Positions 1 through 8,843 of a stretch of 64,000 nucleotides of DNA are shown piece by piece. Source of the DNA: JBHEBG01 sp046557915 (GTDB lineage: Bacteria; Bacteroidota; Bacteroidia; Flavobacteriales; Flavobacteriaceae); assembly GCF_046557915.1 (NCBI RefSeq), contig NZ_JBHEBG010000006.1, positions 58,803 to 122,802 of the forward strand, given 5' to 3'. A program made the translations under genes and the position numbers. Numbering within the stretch: position 1 is the first letter of the stretch; each line of letters starts with the position of its first letter. The notes under the pieces were generated by a model, which did not search any database, was not told the origin of the DNA, and worked only from the letters and a program-made list of their open reading frames with translations.

Positions 1-1
1 G

Positions 2-832
2 AGCTTTGCCATTGCCAATACCTTGGAAGCCAAGGTACGCGACAAGGATTCTACGGCCTTGGAGCCTAAGAAAGTTTCTATTTTGAGTAATTTAAATGTT
101 TCCACTGGGTACAACTTTGAAGCAGATTCTTTAAGAATAAGTCCTGTTAATATTACAGGGGGTACCACAATACTGGACAATAAAATGTCTATAAACTTTG
201 GAGCCAATCTAGATCCGTATGCCATAGATAACAATGGTAGGAGAATAAATACCTTTAATATTGATAACGGAGGCAGTCTTTTTAGGTTAACCTCTGCAAG
301 AATGAATATAGGTTATTCGTTAAGCAGTAAAACATTCGACAAGGACAAAAAGGACGAAGAGGAAGAGGAGGATCCCTACGATTATGTAGCTGCCAGTGGA
401 GGACGTACCGATGATCTTTTTGGAAAGGCCAACGATTTTGAAAACGGACGTGGTTTCAATGATCGGGACGACAAGGATTCCGATGATATTGAGAACCCGT
501 ATTACGGCACCAAATTACCCTGGGATCTAAGGTTACAATATGCGGTAACCTATAGTAATTCTAACAGGCAAAATGAATTTACCAATCATTCCCTAATGTT
601 TTCGGGCAACGTAGACCTATCACCTAGATGGAAGGTAGGTGCTTCCTCTGGTTATGATTTTAAGAACAAAGGTTTTACCTTAACCCAGTTACGCTTTGAA
701 CGAGACTTAAAAAGTTTTAGAATGAATTTTAACTGGACTCCTTTTGGCGGTTTTGAACGGTGGTACTTTTTTATTGGGATAAAAAGCTCCATCCTCAGCG
801 ACCTTAAATGGGAGAATAGAAGTCAACGCTAA
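2..832 (+). CDS. LptD-like LPS assembly outer-membrane protein, C-terminal part
   Basis: The reading frame is open from the left edge, so only the C-terminal ~276 residues are seen and the true start lies outside the window. The residues before the first possible TTG start (position 23) read as coding (SFAIANTLEAKVRDKDS). The text matches the C-terminal beta-barrel of the Bacteroidota LptD/OstA-type protein that inserts LPS into the outer membrane: alternating aromatic and polar strands, a long acidic low-complexity loop (about 350-520), and a final block GFTLTQLRFERDLKSFRMN with an aromatic-rich tail (GGFERWYFF). ridA follows after 20 bp, an arrangement I recall from other flavobacteria. The family call rests on sequence style and on this neighbour. 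The N-terminal domain cannot be judged. Confidence 0.75.
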   Translation, partial: SFAIANTLEAKVRDKDSTALEPKKVSILSNLNVSTGYNFEADSLRISPVNITGGTTILDNKMSINFGANLDPYAIDNNGRRINTFNIDNGGSLFRLTSARMNIGYSLSSKTFDKDKKDEEEEEDPYDYVAASGGRTDDLFGKANDFENGRGFNDRDDKDSDDIENPYYGTKLPWDLRLQYAVTYSNSNRQNEFTNHSLMFSGNVDLSPRWKVGASSGYDFKNKGFTLTQLRFERDLKSFRMNFNWTPFGGFERWYFFIGIKSSILSDLKWENRSQR

Positions 833-852
833 CATTCTTAATACAGTATCCT

Positions 853-1233
853 ATGAAAAAAATAATCACTTCTTCCAATGCACCAGACCCAATAGGTCCT
901 TACAATCAGGCAATTCTTAGTGGAAATACCCTATATGTTTCCGGACAAACCCCTATGAATCCTGCCACAGGAAAACTAGTACAAGGAGATATCAAAGCCG
1001 AAACAAGGCAATCCATGGAGAATATAAAGGCAATTTTGAATGAGGCAGGTATGACCTTTGAAAATGTAGTGAAGGCTTCAATCTTTGTAAAGGATATGCA
1101 CCAATTTTCTCAGGTAAATGAAGCCTATGGCGCCTATTTTGATGCTGCCACAGCCCCAGCAAGGGAAACTGTGGAGGTTGCCAATTTACCTATGTTCGTA
1201 AATGTGGAAATCTCTATGATCGCCGTTAAATAG
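853..1233 (+). CDS. ridA: RidA family reactive enamine/imine deaminase
   Basis: A 126-residue protein of normal family length (YjgF/YER057c/UK114). Members hydrolyse reactive 2-aminoacrylate enamines and imines released by PLP enzymes, in the cytoplasm. The N-terminus carries the typical APDPIGPYNQAI segment. The middle has YVSGQTP and the QSMENIKAILNEAG helix, and the C-terminus has PARETVEVANLP, containing the conserved Arg of the trimer active site. The ATG start lies 20 bp after the LptD-like gene, which suggests co-transcription. Its 3' end overlaps the convergent sugar kinase gene by 8 bp. Confidence 0.93.
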   Translation: MKKIITSSNAPDPIGPYNQAILSGNTLYVSGQTPMNPATGKLVQGDIKAETRQSMENIKAILNEAGMTFENVVKASIFVKDMHQFSQVNEAYGAYFDAATAPARETVEVANLPMFVNVEISMIAVK

Positions 1234-2077
1234 TATCTCTGTGAAATTCCATTAAGCCATCAATGGGGCGTCTGCGTATTTGACCCATGATTAAATCGTT
1301 ACGCTCAATAACCGTAGTCAGTTCTTCACTTAAGAAATAGGCAATGCTACCCACAAAATTAATAGGAACCTTGGTGGCAAGTTCAAATTGCATGATGTTG
1401 TTATTCACAAATTGCTGAAAGCCCTTGTCTATAACTCCTTTGCAATAGGGATGATCTTTGTTTTCTATTAGAAAACGCGCAAAGGTGGCCAAATATGTAT
1501 TAGGGTTGGGTTGTTTGTATAGGTTTTCCTTAATAACATCCGCTTCCAAGTCGTATTCTTTCTCAAATTTTAAGGCCAAAGATTGCGGAATTTTGTGGAA
1601 ATAATAATCGCGCAATAACTTTCTACCAAAAAAATTACCACTGCCGTCGTCCATAAGTATATAACCTAGGGCTATTACCTTCTGAAATAGTTGGTGTCCG
1701 TCATAATAACTACAGTTAGACCCTGTGCCCAAAATACAAACAATTCCTTGCTCTCCTATCTTTGTAGTTGCATATACCGCGGCAAAAGTATCTTCTTTTA
1801 TATCGGCTTTGGCGTTAGGGAAAAAGACACTGAAAATTCCTTTCAAAAATCTTTTCATACGGTCCGTGCCACATCCGGCACCATAAAAATATAGGCCTTT
1901 TACCTTCTCCCTATTTTTGGAAAGTTCAAAATTATTAGCCAATCTATCCTCTATTACCTCACGTGTAAGCACTTCCGGACTTAGTCCCAACGTTTGCGTT
2001 AAAAACAATTGGTTTCCTTTCTCATCCAGGGCTATCCAATCGGATTTTGTAGCGCCACTATCAACTATCAATATCAT
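1226..2077 (-). CDS. BadF/BadG/BcrA/BcrD-type ATPase, likely N-acetylglucosamine kinase
   Basis: A 283-residue protein of the ASKHA fold. The phosphate-1 loop is at the N-terminus (VDSGATKSDW), the second phosphate loop is GTGSNCSYYDG around residue 118, and a glycine-rich DDGSGNFFGRKLL follows. This is the layout of the eukaryotic-type N-acetylglucosamine kinase family within BadF/BcrA, which phosphorylates amino sugars in the cytoplasm. The substrate is inferred from the family and is not proven here. The ATG start is clear, 73 bp after the end of gapA and beyond a probable terminator, so it is probably transcribed apart from gapA. The 3' end overlaps ridA convergently. Confidence 0.8.
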   Translation of the reverse strand: MILIVDSGATKSDWIALDEKGNQLFLTQTLGLSPEVLTREVIEDRLANNFELSKNREKVKGLYFYGAGCGTDRMKRFLKGIFSVFFPNAKADIKEDTFAAVYATTKIGEQGIVCILGTGSNCSYYDGHQLFQKVIALGYILMDDGSGNFFGRKLLRDYYFHKIPQSLALKFEKEYDLEADVIKENLYKQPNPNTYLATFARFLIENKDHPYCKGVIDKGFQQFVNNNIMQFELATKVPINFVGSIAYFLSEELTTVIERNDLIMGQIRRRPIDGLMEFHRDTI

Positions 2078-2087
2078 AGACCTATAT

Positions 2088-2122
2088 TAAAAAAATCCAA
2101 AAGAGACCATTGATATGGTCCC
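2088..2122 (-). terminator. Rho-independent terminator after gapA
   Basis: On the minus strand an 8-bp stem (GGGACCAT/ATGGTCTC, one G-U pair) closes a tetraloop (2103-2122). It is followed by TTTTGG and a run of seven T (about 2089-2095). It lies between the gapA stop and the start of the sugar kinase gene. Confidence 0.7.
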
Positions 2123-2150
2123 TTTCAGACTGTATTTGAACTTTAACCTA

Positions 2151-3152
2151 TTACAGGTTGTTTACGTATTGTGCCAAGTCTACCAGTTTATTAGAGAATC
2201 CGGCTTCATTGTCATACCAACAAATAAGTTTAAAAAATTTGGAATTCAGCTCAATTCCGGCACCGGCATCAAAAATGCTGGTACGGGCATCGCTTACAAA
2301 ATCTTGGGATACCACGGCTTCTTCGGTATAGCCCAAAACTCCGTTGAGCGCTCCTTCGGATGCCGCTTTGAAGGCCTTTTTTACTTCTTCATAGGATGTC
2401 TCTTTCTCTAGACGTACGGTTAAATCCACTACGGAAACATCTGCCGTAGGTACTCTAAAGGCCATTCCGGTTAGTTTTCCCTTAAGTTCCGGTATTACCT
2501 TGGTTACTGCAACCGCAGCTCCTGTAGATGCCGGAATGATGTTTAACATAGCACTTCTACCACCTCTCCAATCTTTTTTAGAAGGGCCATCTACCGTCAT
2601 TTGAGTTGCCGTGGTGGCATGTACTGTGGTCATCAATGCTTCTTCTATACCAAAACTATCATTTAATACCTTGGCCATGGGCGCTAAACAGTTGGTGGTA
2701 CATGAGGCGTTGGATACAATGGTATCGGAAGCTTTTATACTGGTATGGTTAACTCCCATTACAAACATTGGAGCATCTTTGGATGGCGCAGAAATAACTA
2801 CTTTCTTGGCACCGCCATCAATATGGTACTGTGCTGTTTCCAAGGTTGTAAAGATACCGGTGCACTCGGCTACGATCTCTGCTCCTACTTCATCCCATTT
2901 TAAGTTTTTAGGATCTCTCTCTGCCGTAATTCTTACAGTCTTACCATTTACTACAAGATTTCCTCCACTAACTTCAACGGAACCTTCAAACTTTCCGTGT
3001 ACAGAATCATATTTCAATAGATATGCTAAATGTTCCACATCCAACAAATCGTTGATGGCAACAACATCCACATTATCGCGCTTTACAATTGTACGGAAAA
3101 CCAACCTTCCAATTCTCCCAAATCCATTAATTCCTATTTTCAAACTTGACAT
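2151..3152 (-). CDS. gapA: Type I glyceraldehyde-3-phosphate dehydrogenase
   Basis: A 333-residue protein, full length for GapA. The NAD-binding N-terminus is IGINGFGRIGR. The catalytic cysteine motif is SNASCTTNCLAP near residue 150. The phosphate-binding HATTATQMTVDGPS and the stretch RVPTADVSVVDLTV are intact, and the C-terminus has WYDNEAGFSNKLVDL. The enzyme converts glyceraldehyde-3-phosphate to 1,3-bisphosphoglycerate in cytoplasmic glycolysis. The gene lies 23 bp downstream of pfkA on the same strand, so the two glycolytic genes are probably one transcript ending at the terminator at 2088-2122. Confidence 0.97.
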   Translation of the reverse strand: MSSLKIGINGFGRIGRLVFRTIVKRDNVDVVAINDLLDVEHLAYLLKYDSVHGKFEGSVEVSGGNLVVNGKTVRITAERDPKNLKWDEVGAEIVAECTGIFTTLETAQYHIDGGAKKVVISAPSKDAPMFVMGVNHTSIKASDTIVSNASCTTNCLAPMAKVLNDSFGIEEALMTTVHATTATQMTVDGPSKKDWRGGRSAMLNIIPASTGAAVAVTKVIPELKGKLTGMAFRVPTADVSVVDLTVRLEKETSYEEVKKAFKAASEGALNGVLGYTEEAVVSQDFVSDARTSIFDAGAGIELNSKFFKLICWYDNEAGFSNKLVDLAQYVNNL

Positions 3153-3175
3153 CTTTACTTTTTTTTTGATTAAAA

Positions 3176-4162
3176 TTATGTAGTCATTATATCGGATACT
3201 CTAATAAGTTCCTTGTCTATTTTTGTATGTCCCTTTATCGCCTTGCTTATAGGCGTAAGTGTTATTTTGTTGTCTTGTATGCCTACCATCAGATTACTTT
3301 TGCCCTCTAGCAGTGCTTCAACGGCCCTAACCCCCATTCTACTGGCCAACACCCTATCAAAGCACGAAGGGGATCCTCCTCGTTGCATATGGCCTAAAAC
3401 GGATACCCTAACGTCGTAAATGGGAAGATGTTCTTCTACATACTCTTTGAGTTCAAAGACATTTTTTCCAATTTTATCACCTTCGGCAACTACTACGATA
3501 CTCGAAGATTTTCCTGATTTCTTGCTACGCTTTAGAGAATCTAACAAACGTTCCAGACCGAGATTTTCTTCCGGGATCAAAATTTCTTCGGCACCTGCCC
3601 CAACTCCTACATTCAGGGCAATATGCCCTACATCTCGCCCCATAACCTCAACAAAGAAGAGTCGGTTATGCGAACTTGCCGTATCCCTAATCTTATCTAT
3701 AGCTTCTACCACAGTATTTAAGGCTGTGTCGAAACCCAGGGTGTATGTAGTTCCAAAAATGTCATTATCAATGGTTCCAGGTATACCGATTACCGGGAAA
3801 TCATATTCTTTATTGAAGGTAATGGCGCCTGTAAAACTGCCGTCACCACCGATAACCACAAAAGCATCTACCCCTTCCTTAATTAATTGTTCGTGCGCTT
3901 TCTTTCTGCCTTCCGCAGTCCTAAATTCTTCACAACGGGCAGATTTAAGAATAGTACCTCCCTTATTGATGATATTATTTACGCTTCTGGCATCCATTGG
4001 CTTAAAGTCGCCCTCTATCATTCCTTCATATCCTCGGTAAACTGCCACACATGCTACTTTCATATAGGCACACGTACGCACCACCGCTCTAATTGCAGCA
4101 TTCATCCCCGGAGAATCGCCGCCCGAGGTAAAAACAGCTATTTTCTTTATTTTGGAAGCCAT
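3176..4162 (-). CDS. pfkA: ATP-dependent 6-phosphofructokinase
   Basis: A 328-residue protein of the bacterial PfkA type. Visible motifs are FTSGGDSPGMNAAIR at the N-terminus, IGGDGSFTGA near residue 103, PGTIDNDIFGTTYTLGFDTA with the catalytic aspartate region near 128, and VEVMGRDVGHIAL. In GGDGS the position after GGD is Gly, as in ATP-dependent enzymes, while pyrophosphate-dependent ones have Asp. It phosphorylates fructose-6-phosphate in glycolysis. It is the first gene of a pfkA-gapA pair. The 158 bp upstream (4163-4320) is an AT-rich gap after the tamB 3' end; I found no clear TAnnTTTG box there. Confidence 0.97.
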   Translation of the reverse strand: MASKIKKIAVFTSGGDSPGMNAAIRAVVRTCAYMKVACVAVYRGYEGMIEGDFKPMDARSVNNIINKGGTILKSARCEEFRTAEGRKKAHEQLIKEGVDAFVVIGGDGSFTGAITFNKEYDFPVIGIPGTIDNDIFGTTYTLGFDTALNTVVEAIDKIRDTASSHNRLFFVEVMGRDVGHIALNVGVGAGAEEILIPEENLGLERLLDSLKRSKKSGKSSSIVVVAEGDKIGKNVFELKEYVEEHLPIYDVRVSVLGHMQRGGSPSCFDRVLASRMGVRAVEALLEGKSNLMVGIQDNKITLTPISKAIKGHTKIDKELIRVSDIMTT

Positions 4163-4320
4163 TAAAAATTTTAAGAGCGTAAAACTAGGAAACTTATTCC
4201 AATAAAGGTATGACGTAGGGTGCTATTTTAGTTGAATCGGAAACTTCAAACGTTTTCGTTAACAATTTTTCATTTTATTCGTAGAATTATGAGGAAAAAG
4301 TAATCCCGAAAGATAGAAAA

Positions 4321-7300
4321 TTAGTCGCGCCCGTCGGTTTTTGGATAAAATTGTATTAAGCTATCTTTTCCCATAACGGATCTGGAGGTTGGATCGGATT
4401 TAGGAGCGGTCTCTTCCCTTTTGGATTTACTTTTGAAAATTTTGTCCATCAACTCCTTAAAATTATCAAAATCTACCTCATATGAAAGGCCCAAGCCCTG
4501 GGTATATCCTTGCCTATCCGCTAAAAACTGCTGTATCTCGTTCTCTCTATTGAATATCTTAGCACGTAGGGTCCCTTCTTCGTTGAGCAGTACCTGCACC
4601 TCTACATCCCCTGCCACCACTGTTTCGCTTACCCCACCAACCGGCACACCAAACTTACCGTTGAACAGGATCTTGTCACTTATTTTCGTGGATACGGTAA
4701 CCCCTATCCTATTTTCTGTCTGTATATCCGCATTGGGATCCAAGTAGCCTTGTTCGTACGATACACCAAGGTCCAATTTGCTATTTTCCCCCGCTAGCAC
4801 TTGGTTTAAAAGTCCCGATGCCGTTTGGATAAGGTTACCGGTAACGGCCTGTTGGTTAAGACCGCTTCTTTCATTTACAAAAGTTCCCTGTGCCAATAGA
4901 AAAAAGGCATTACGCTCTTCTACCGTAGGGTCTTGCAACCGATATTCGAGCTCAGATTTTACTATGGAATTGGTGCCGGGAAAATCTACATTAAAATCTA
5001 TATTGGGTCTTTCCAACTCCCCGGTAAGCCTAACCACAACATCGGTAGGAATTCTTCGGGTGTATTCAGCATTGTCCAGCAGCGGAGCAGGATTGGCGTT
5101 TAAGGAGTATTTGGCTTCCATATTCAATTGTGCTGAAAGGGGGTCTCCTTCCCAAAGAATGGTTCCACCCGGATTTACGGAAAACGTCCGGTCTATTAAA
5201 CCTCCAAATTTATAGTTATACTCTCCTGTTACGGCCACAAATTCGCCATACATATTAAATTTACCATTGGTGTTTATCTCAATTAGTAAAATTCCTTCCC
5301 CAGTACCTTTTAATGAGCTACCTGTCCTTGGGTCTACAACAATTTCTACTTCGGCATCGGGGGTAACCGCCAAGTCAAAAGCCAGTTCCAACCCTTCATA
5401 GTCCCTAAGGATACGTTGTTCCTCTATGGTCCTAACATCGTTTCGTTCAATAAAATTAATAAAGGAATAATCCCCAACACTGGCAACATCACTAAGGGGT
5501 ATTTTTAGGGAAGTGCCCCGTGCCGTTGATCCATCGACGGTTATATTCAGTGCGGTAGTAGGCCCAAACACCCTTCCCGTACCATTAAAGAAGCCGGTAC
5601 CGTAGTACAACACTTCTTCCTCAAACCCCGTGTTTAGAATTAGAAACCTATCATTATTGGTGTTAACATCCAAATCTAAATTCCAATCCCCAAAGGCAGT
5701 ATGGTTTATTGTACCGTCCACGGTGGCTCTTGTGTTCATGGCAACATCGGTGAGTCCAATATTTTCAAAGTAAAAGGTCTGATTAAACAATTGTACCCGC
5801 GAATTTGGTGCAAAACCATAATCCACATTTAGATACGGTATGGCCAGACCAGCATTATTAAGGGTAAGCAATCCACTGATATCAGGATTATCCACATCGC
5901 CGGTTATTCTGGCGCTACCATTTATATTTCCACGAATTTTAGTAATTACCCCCTCGCCCAAGGGACTAAAAGGTGCCATTTCAAAATCGTTGAAATTAGC
6001 CAGCAAATTGGCCTTGGGAATTTTACCTTTATTAGTGATGTTACCGATGACGCTGAACTTCTCCCTTCCCTGATCGGTAATTTGCGAGTTCACTACAAAA
6101 TCGGTAAGATCCCTATTACCTACAATACCAATGGAAAGATCACCTAAAGGCATACTATTGACCGCAAAATCGGAAATTTCCAAATTGGACGAGGGTAGGT
6201 AGATATTATCTTTCTGCAATATGTTTAGGGTACCGTTTACCTCGCCTTGTAATTTTAAACTATCAATGGCTGGCGTAATTTTATCGAGCGATACAATTTT
6301 AAATTGAAGCTCAAGATCTTTGTAGGTAGAATCTGCGAGTTGTCCGCGCAACCTAATTTGTTCTTGCCGGTTGTTGTTCATCACTATTTCTTCTATAGTA
6401 ATGCTATCCAGGGTCTTGTTAAGGATAACTTTGTTCTTTCTATTTCCGTCCTTGTTTAGTATCCACTTGTTGCCCTTAAAACTTATATCCGAGGTTTTTA
6501 ATCCTATTACGGATTTGTTCTGCTCATTAAACGTATGGTAGAAGTTAAGGTTATAGCTATCGTCATAAAGACTGCCCCCCTTAAACTCCGTCCTAAAGAA
6601 CAAGGTATCTTTTAGGGTAGTGTTTATAAGGTTGAAATCTTGCACGTCATAATACAATGTGGAAACATCCTGTACGGAAACAAAGGTGTTGAACAAGGGG
6701 TTTTTATTATCGACCTTTATATCTATATTGTCTAGTTCATTGCCATAAGCAGCTATGCTTGGCGACTTGAAGGTAAGCTTAAAATCTCCCTCATCGGCAA
6801 TGATATTGCCCCTTATAAATGTGTTGGGGCCAAATTTCACTTCAGGAAAAAATACATCTACGATCTTGTTATAAATCTTGAAGTTAAATGCCAGATTTTG
6901 TCCCTCGGAAATCTCATAGGGCTTGTAATTGGTATAAATACTACCTATGGAATTTTGCACCAATTTACCCAGTTCGCCCACTTTAAAATTACCTCTCATA
7001 AACCCGGTAATGATATCTGGTGAATTAATATCTATGGTTCTTGTAGAATCGTTCTCAAAATTGGAGGACACCTTAAAATCCTCAAAATAATAAGTGTCGT
7101 TTATATTTTTGAAGTTGGTCTCGGAAAATTTAATATCCCCTACGATATTATCCAATGAATTTCCGGTAATATCCATATTGATATCGCCCTTAAATATGGA
7201 GATGCTATCGTTTATGAAATTCAGCTTTTTAAGGTCGGCATATGCTACGGACGCAATAAAATTGAAGCTATTGCGACGTCCTCCGCCAAAATCTGCCAAT

Positions 7301-8757
7301 CCCTTAAAGTCGAACTTTAAGTTTTCGTCATTACAATTCACGGTACCATCGAACAACTGTTCTTTAATGATACCCGAAACTTTGAGGTTTTTGTATTCAT
7401 AACGGTTAAAAACCAACGAATACACCTCTCCGATTACCTCCGTATTCAGATTTTCCTGTACAAAACCTCTTCCCTCCACATTGAAATCTAAATTGGTCTT
7501 TCCCATTCTTGGGTCGTTCAGAAATTCTCCAATGTCAAAATCAATGAAAGAAACAAATCCTTTGTAAGAAGCATTGTCAATATCATTGATCTCACTAAGA
7601 TCCAAATCAGAGTAACTACTTCCTATAGCTGTATTTAGGTTAATCTGCGCATTAATGGAATTCTCGGTGATAACGGCATCCCCCCGTATGGTAAACTGTC
7701 CTAATTTCTGAAAGGAAGAAGGAAGGGATTTTCCCAAAATATTAGGCAGTAGGGCCCTAAGCTGATAATAGCTCGATGTAACGTTCTTCATATCCGCGTT
7801 CAACTCGAACGGATCGTCTTTACTAAAAAGATTTTTAAAATTGAAATCGCCCCGGATACCTGTATTATCGGATTGTAGAAAAAGCTCCTCGGTGTTCAGG
7901 TCATTGAGCACTCCATTGATGTTGGATGAGAATGCAACCTTTTTTCCCTTCCCAAATTGATTGTACACCAAATTAATCTCGTCCAAAGCCACCGTAGATT
8001 CTTCAAACGAAGCCGTTACATTTACCTTATCCAAAAAATTGGCAAAATCTTCCCTGTTATAATTAAAGATTAGATTTCCCTTTAGGCTAGATTCTGGTGT
8101 AAGGATATTGAGCGAATCAAACCGCATTTGTTGTTTGGTGTATTTAAAGGAAGTTGCAAGTTTCTCAATTTCTAGACCTTCCTGACTTTTAAGCGACAAG
8201 GATTCTATAACGGTGGTTACTTCCGGTCCAAGTATTTGGAAATCCTCGGCCTGGATATGCAAATCCGTAAAATCCAATGTCTTTGTGTTTTCCAGATTCT
8301 CATCGATCAGTCGAAACCAACTCTTCTCTATTTCTACATCGGAAGAAGAAAAAAAGAAGGGTGGGGTTCCTGGTTCCCGTGGTTTTCCATCGTCTAACTT
8401 ATCTATAAAAACACCCAGATTGTTGTCGTCAGCGCCGGCATAGGTCTTTAGTTTAAAATTGAGTCCTTCAACGTCTATATCACCAAACTCCAATTTTCCA
8501 TTGGCCAAATTCCTTGCACTAAGGATAGAGGTTGTAAGCTGATCAATATAGAAAAGGGTATCTTTTTTATAATCTTCTATATAAATACCTCTAAGCGAAG
8601 TATCTAAAGTAATTAAGGAAACACGAAGGCGCTCTATATTTATATTGGTGCCAAACTCCTTGTTTATGGAATCTGTGGCGTATTTGGCAAAGCTGGTCTG
8701 TACTATGGGCAAGGACAATACTATAGAACCCAATACGATGATCATTAAGATAACCAA
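4321..8757 (-). CDS. tamB: TamB/DUF490 family translocation-assembly protein
   Basis: About 1478 residues from a nominal TTG start. One N-terminal membrane segment (about residues 1-20) precedes a very long run of beta-rich repeats typical of AsmA/TamB bridge proteins. The C-terminal DUF490 region contains GLTLNNAGL-like repeats, YNYKFGGLIDRTFSVNPGG and DPLSAQLNMEAKYSL. Such proteins span the periplasm and aid insertion or lipid supply to the outer membrane. The start is odd. The open frame continues upstream as a basic stretch (KHKSPIKKLRKILVRLL) that would suit the cytoplasmic side of the anchor, but no ATG, GTG or TTG occurs in it before an in-frame stop at 8872-8874. The true start may be TTG 8757, ATG 8745 or a rare codon upstream. 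The gene is divergent from tsaD. Confidence 0.88.
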   Translation of the reverse strand: MVILMIIVLGSIVLSLPIVQTSFAKYATDSINKEFGTNINIERLRVSLITLDTSLRGIYIEDYKKDTLFYIDQLTTSILSARNLANGKLEFGDIDVEGLNFKLKTYAGADDNNLGVFIDKLDDGKPREPGTPPFFFSSSDVEIEKSWFRLIDENLENTKTLDFTDLHIQAEDFQILGPEVTTVIESLSLKSQEGLEIEKLATSFKYTKQQMRFDSLNILTPESSLKGNLIFNYNREDFANFLDKVNVTASFEESTVALDEINLVYNQFGKGKKVAFSSNINGVLNDLNTEELFLQSDNTGIRGDFNFKNLFSKDDPFELNADMKNVTSSYYQLRALLPNILGKSLPSSFQKLGQFTIRGDAVITENSINAQINLNTAIGSSYSDLDLSEINDIDNASYKGFVSFIDFDIGEFLNDPRMGKTNLDFNVEGRGFVQENLNTEVIGEVYSLVFNRYEYKNLKVSGIIKEQLFDGTVNCNDENLKFDFKGLADFGGGRRNSFNFIASVAYADLKKLNFINDSISIFKGDINMDITGNSLDNIVGDIKFSETNFKNINDTYYFEDFKVSSNFENDSTRTIDINSPDIITGFMRGNFKVGELGKLVQNSIGSIYTNYKPYEISEGQNLAFNFKIYNKIVDVFFPEVKFGPNTFIRGNIIADEGDFKLTFKSPSIAAYGNELDNIDIKVDNKNPLFNTFVSVQDVSTLYYDVQDFNLINTTLKDTLFFRTEFKGGSLYDDSYNLNFYHTFNEQNKSVIGLKTSDISFKGNKWILNKDGNRKNKVILNKTLDSITIEEIVMNNNRQEQIRLRGQLADSTYKDLELQFKIVSLDKITPAIDSLKLQGEVNGTLNILQKDNIYLPSSNLEISDFAVNSMPLGDLSIGIVGNRDLTDFVVNSQITDQGREKFSVIGNITNKGKIPKANLLANFNDFEMAPFSPLGEGVITKIRGNINGSARITGDVDNPDISGLLTLNNAGLAIPYLNVDYGFAPNSRVQLFNQTFYFENIGLTDVAMNTRATVDGTINHTAFGDWNLDLDVNTNNDRFLILNTGFEEEVLYYGTGFFNGTGRVFGPTTALNITVDGSTARGTSLKIPLSDVASVGDYSFINFIERNDVRTIEEQRILRDYEGLELAFDLAVTPDAEVEIVVDPRTGSSLKGTGEGILLIEINTNGKFNMYGEFVAVTGEYNYKFGGLIDRTFSVNPGGTILWEGDPLSAQLNMEAKYSLNANPAPLLDNAEYTRRIPTDVVVRLTGELERPNIDFNVDFPGTNSIVKSELEYRLQDPTVEERNAFFLLAQGTFVNERSGLNQQAVTGNLIQTASGLLNQVLAGENSKLDLGVSYEQGYLDPNADIQTENRIGVTVSTKISDKILFNGKFGVPVGGVSETVVAGDVEVQVLLNEEGTLRAKIFNRENEIQQFLADRQGYTQGLGLSYEVDFDNFKELMDKIFKSKSKREETAPKSDPTSRSVMGKDSLIQFYPKTDGRD

Positions 8758-8786
8758 AAGTAATCTTACCAGTATTTTCCTTAATT

Positions 8787-8816
8787 TTTTGATAGGGCTT
8801 TTATGTTTTACTTTTG
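8787..8816 (+). promoter_or_regulatory. Bacteroidota-type promoter for tsaD
   Basis: An exact -7 box TACTTTTG (8809-8816) matches TAnnTTTG. A -33 TTTTG (8787-8791) lies 17 bp before it. Transcription would begin near 8823, upstream of the GTG at 8844 but downstream of the alternative TTG at 8814, which supports the GTG start. The boxes overlap the probable N-terminal coding part of tamB. Confidence 0.6.
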
Positions 8817-8843
8817 TACAACCAATTTTTATTCCAAAACCTA

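Noticed and set aside
2611..3183. Long plus-strand open frames opposite gapA and pfkA (also 3420-4040)
   Set aside because: They mirror highly conserved minus-strand genes and have no recognisable protein features.
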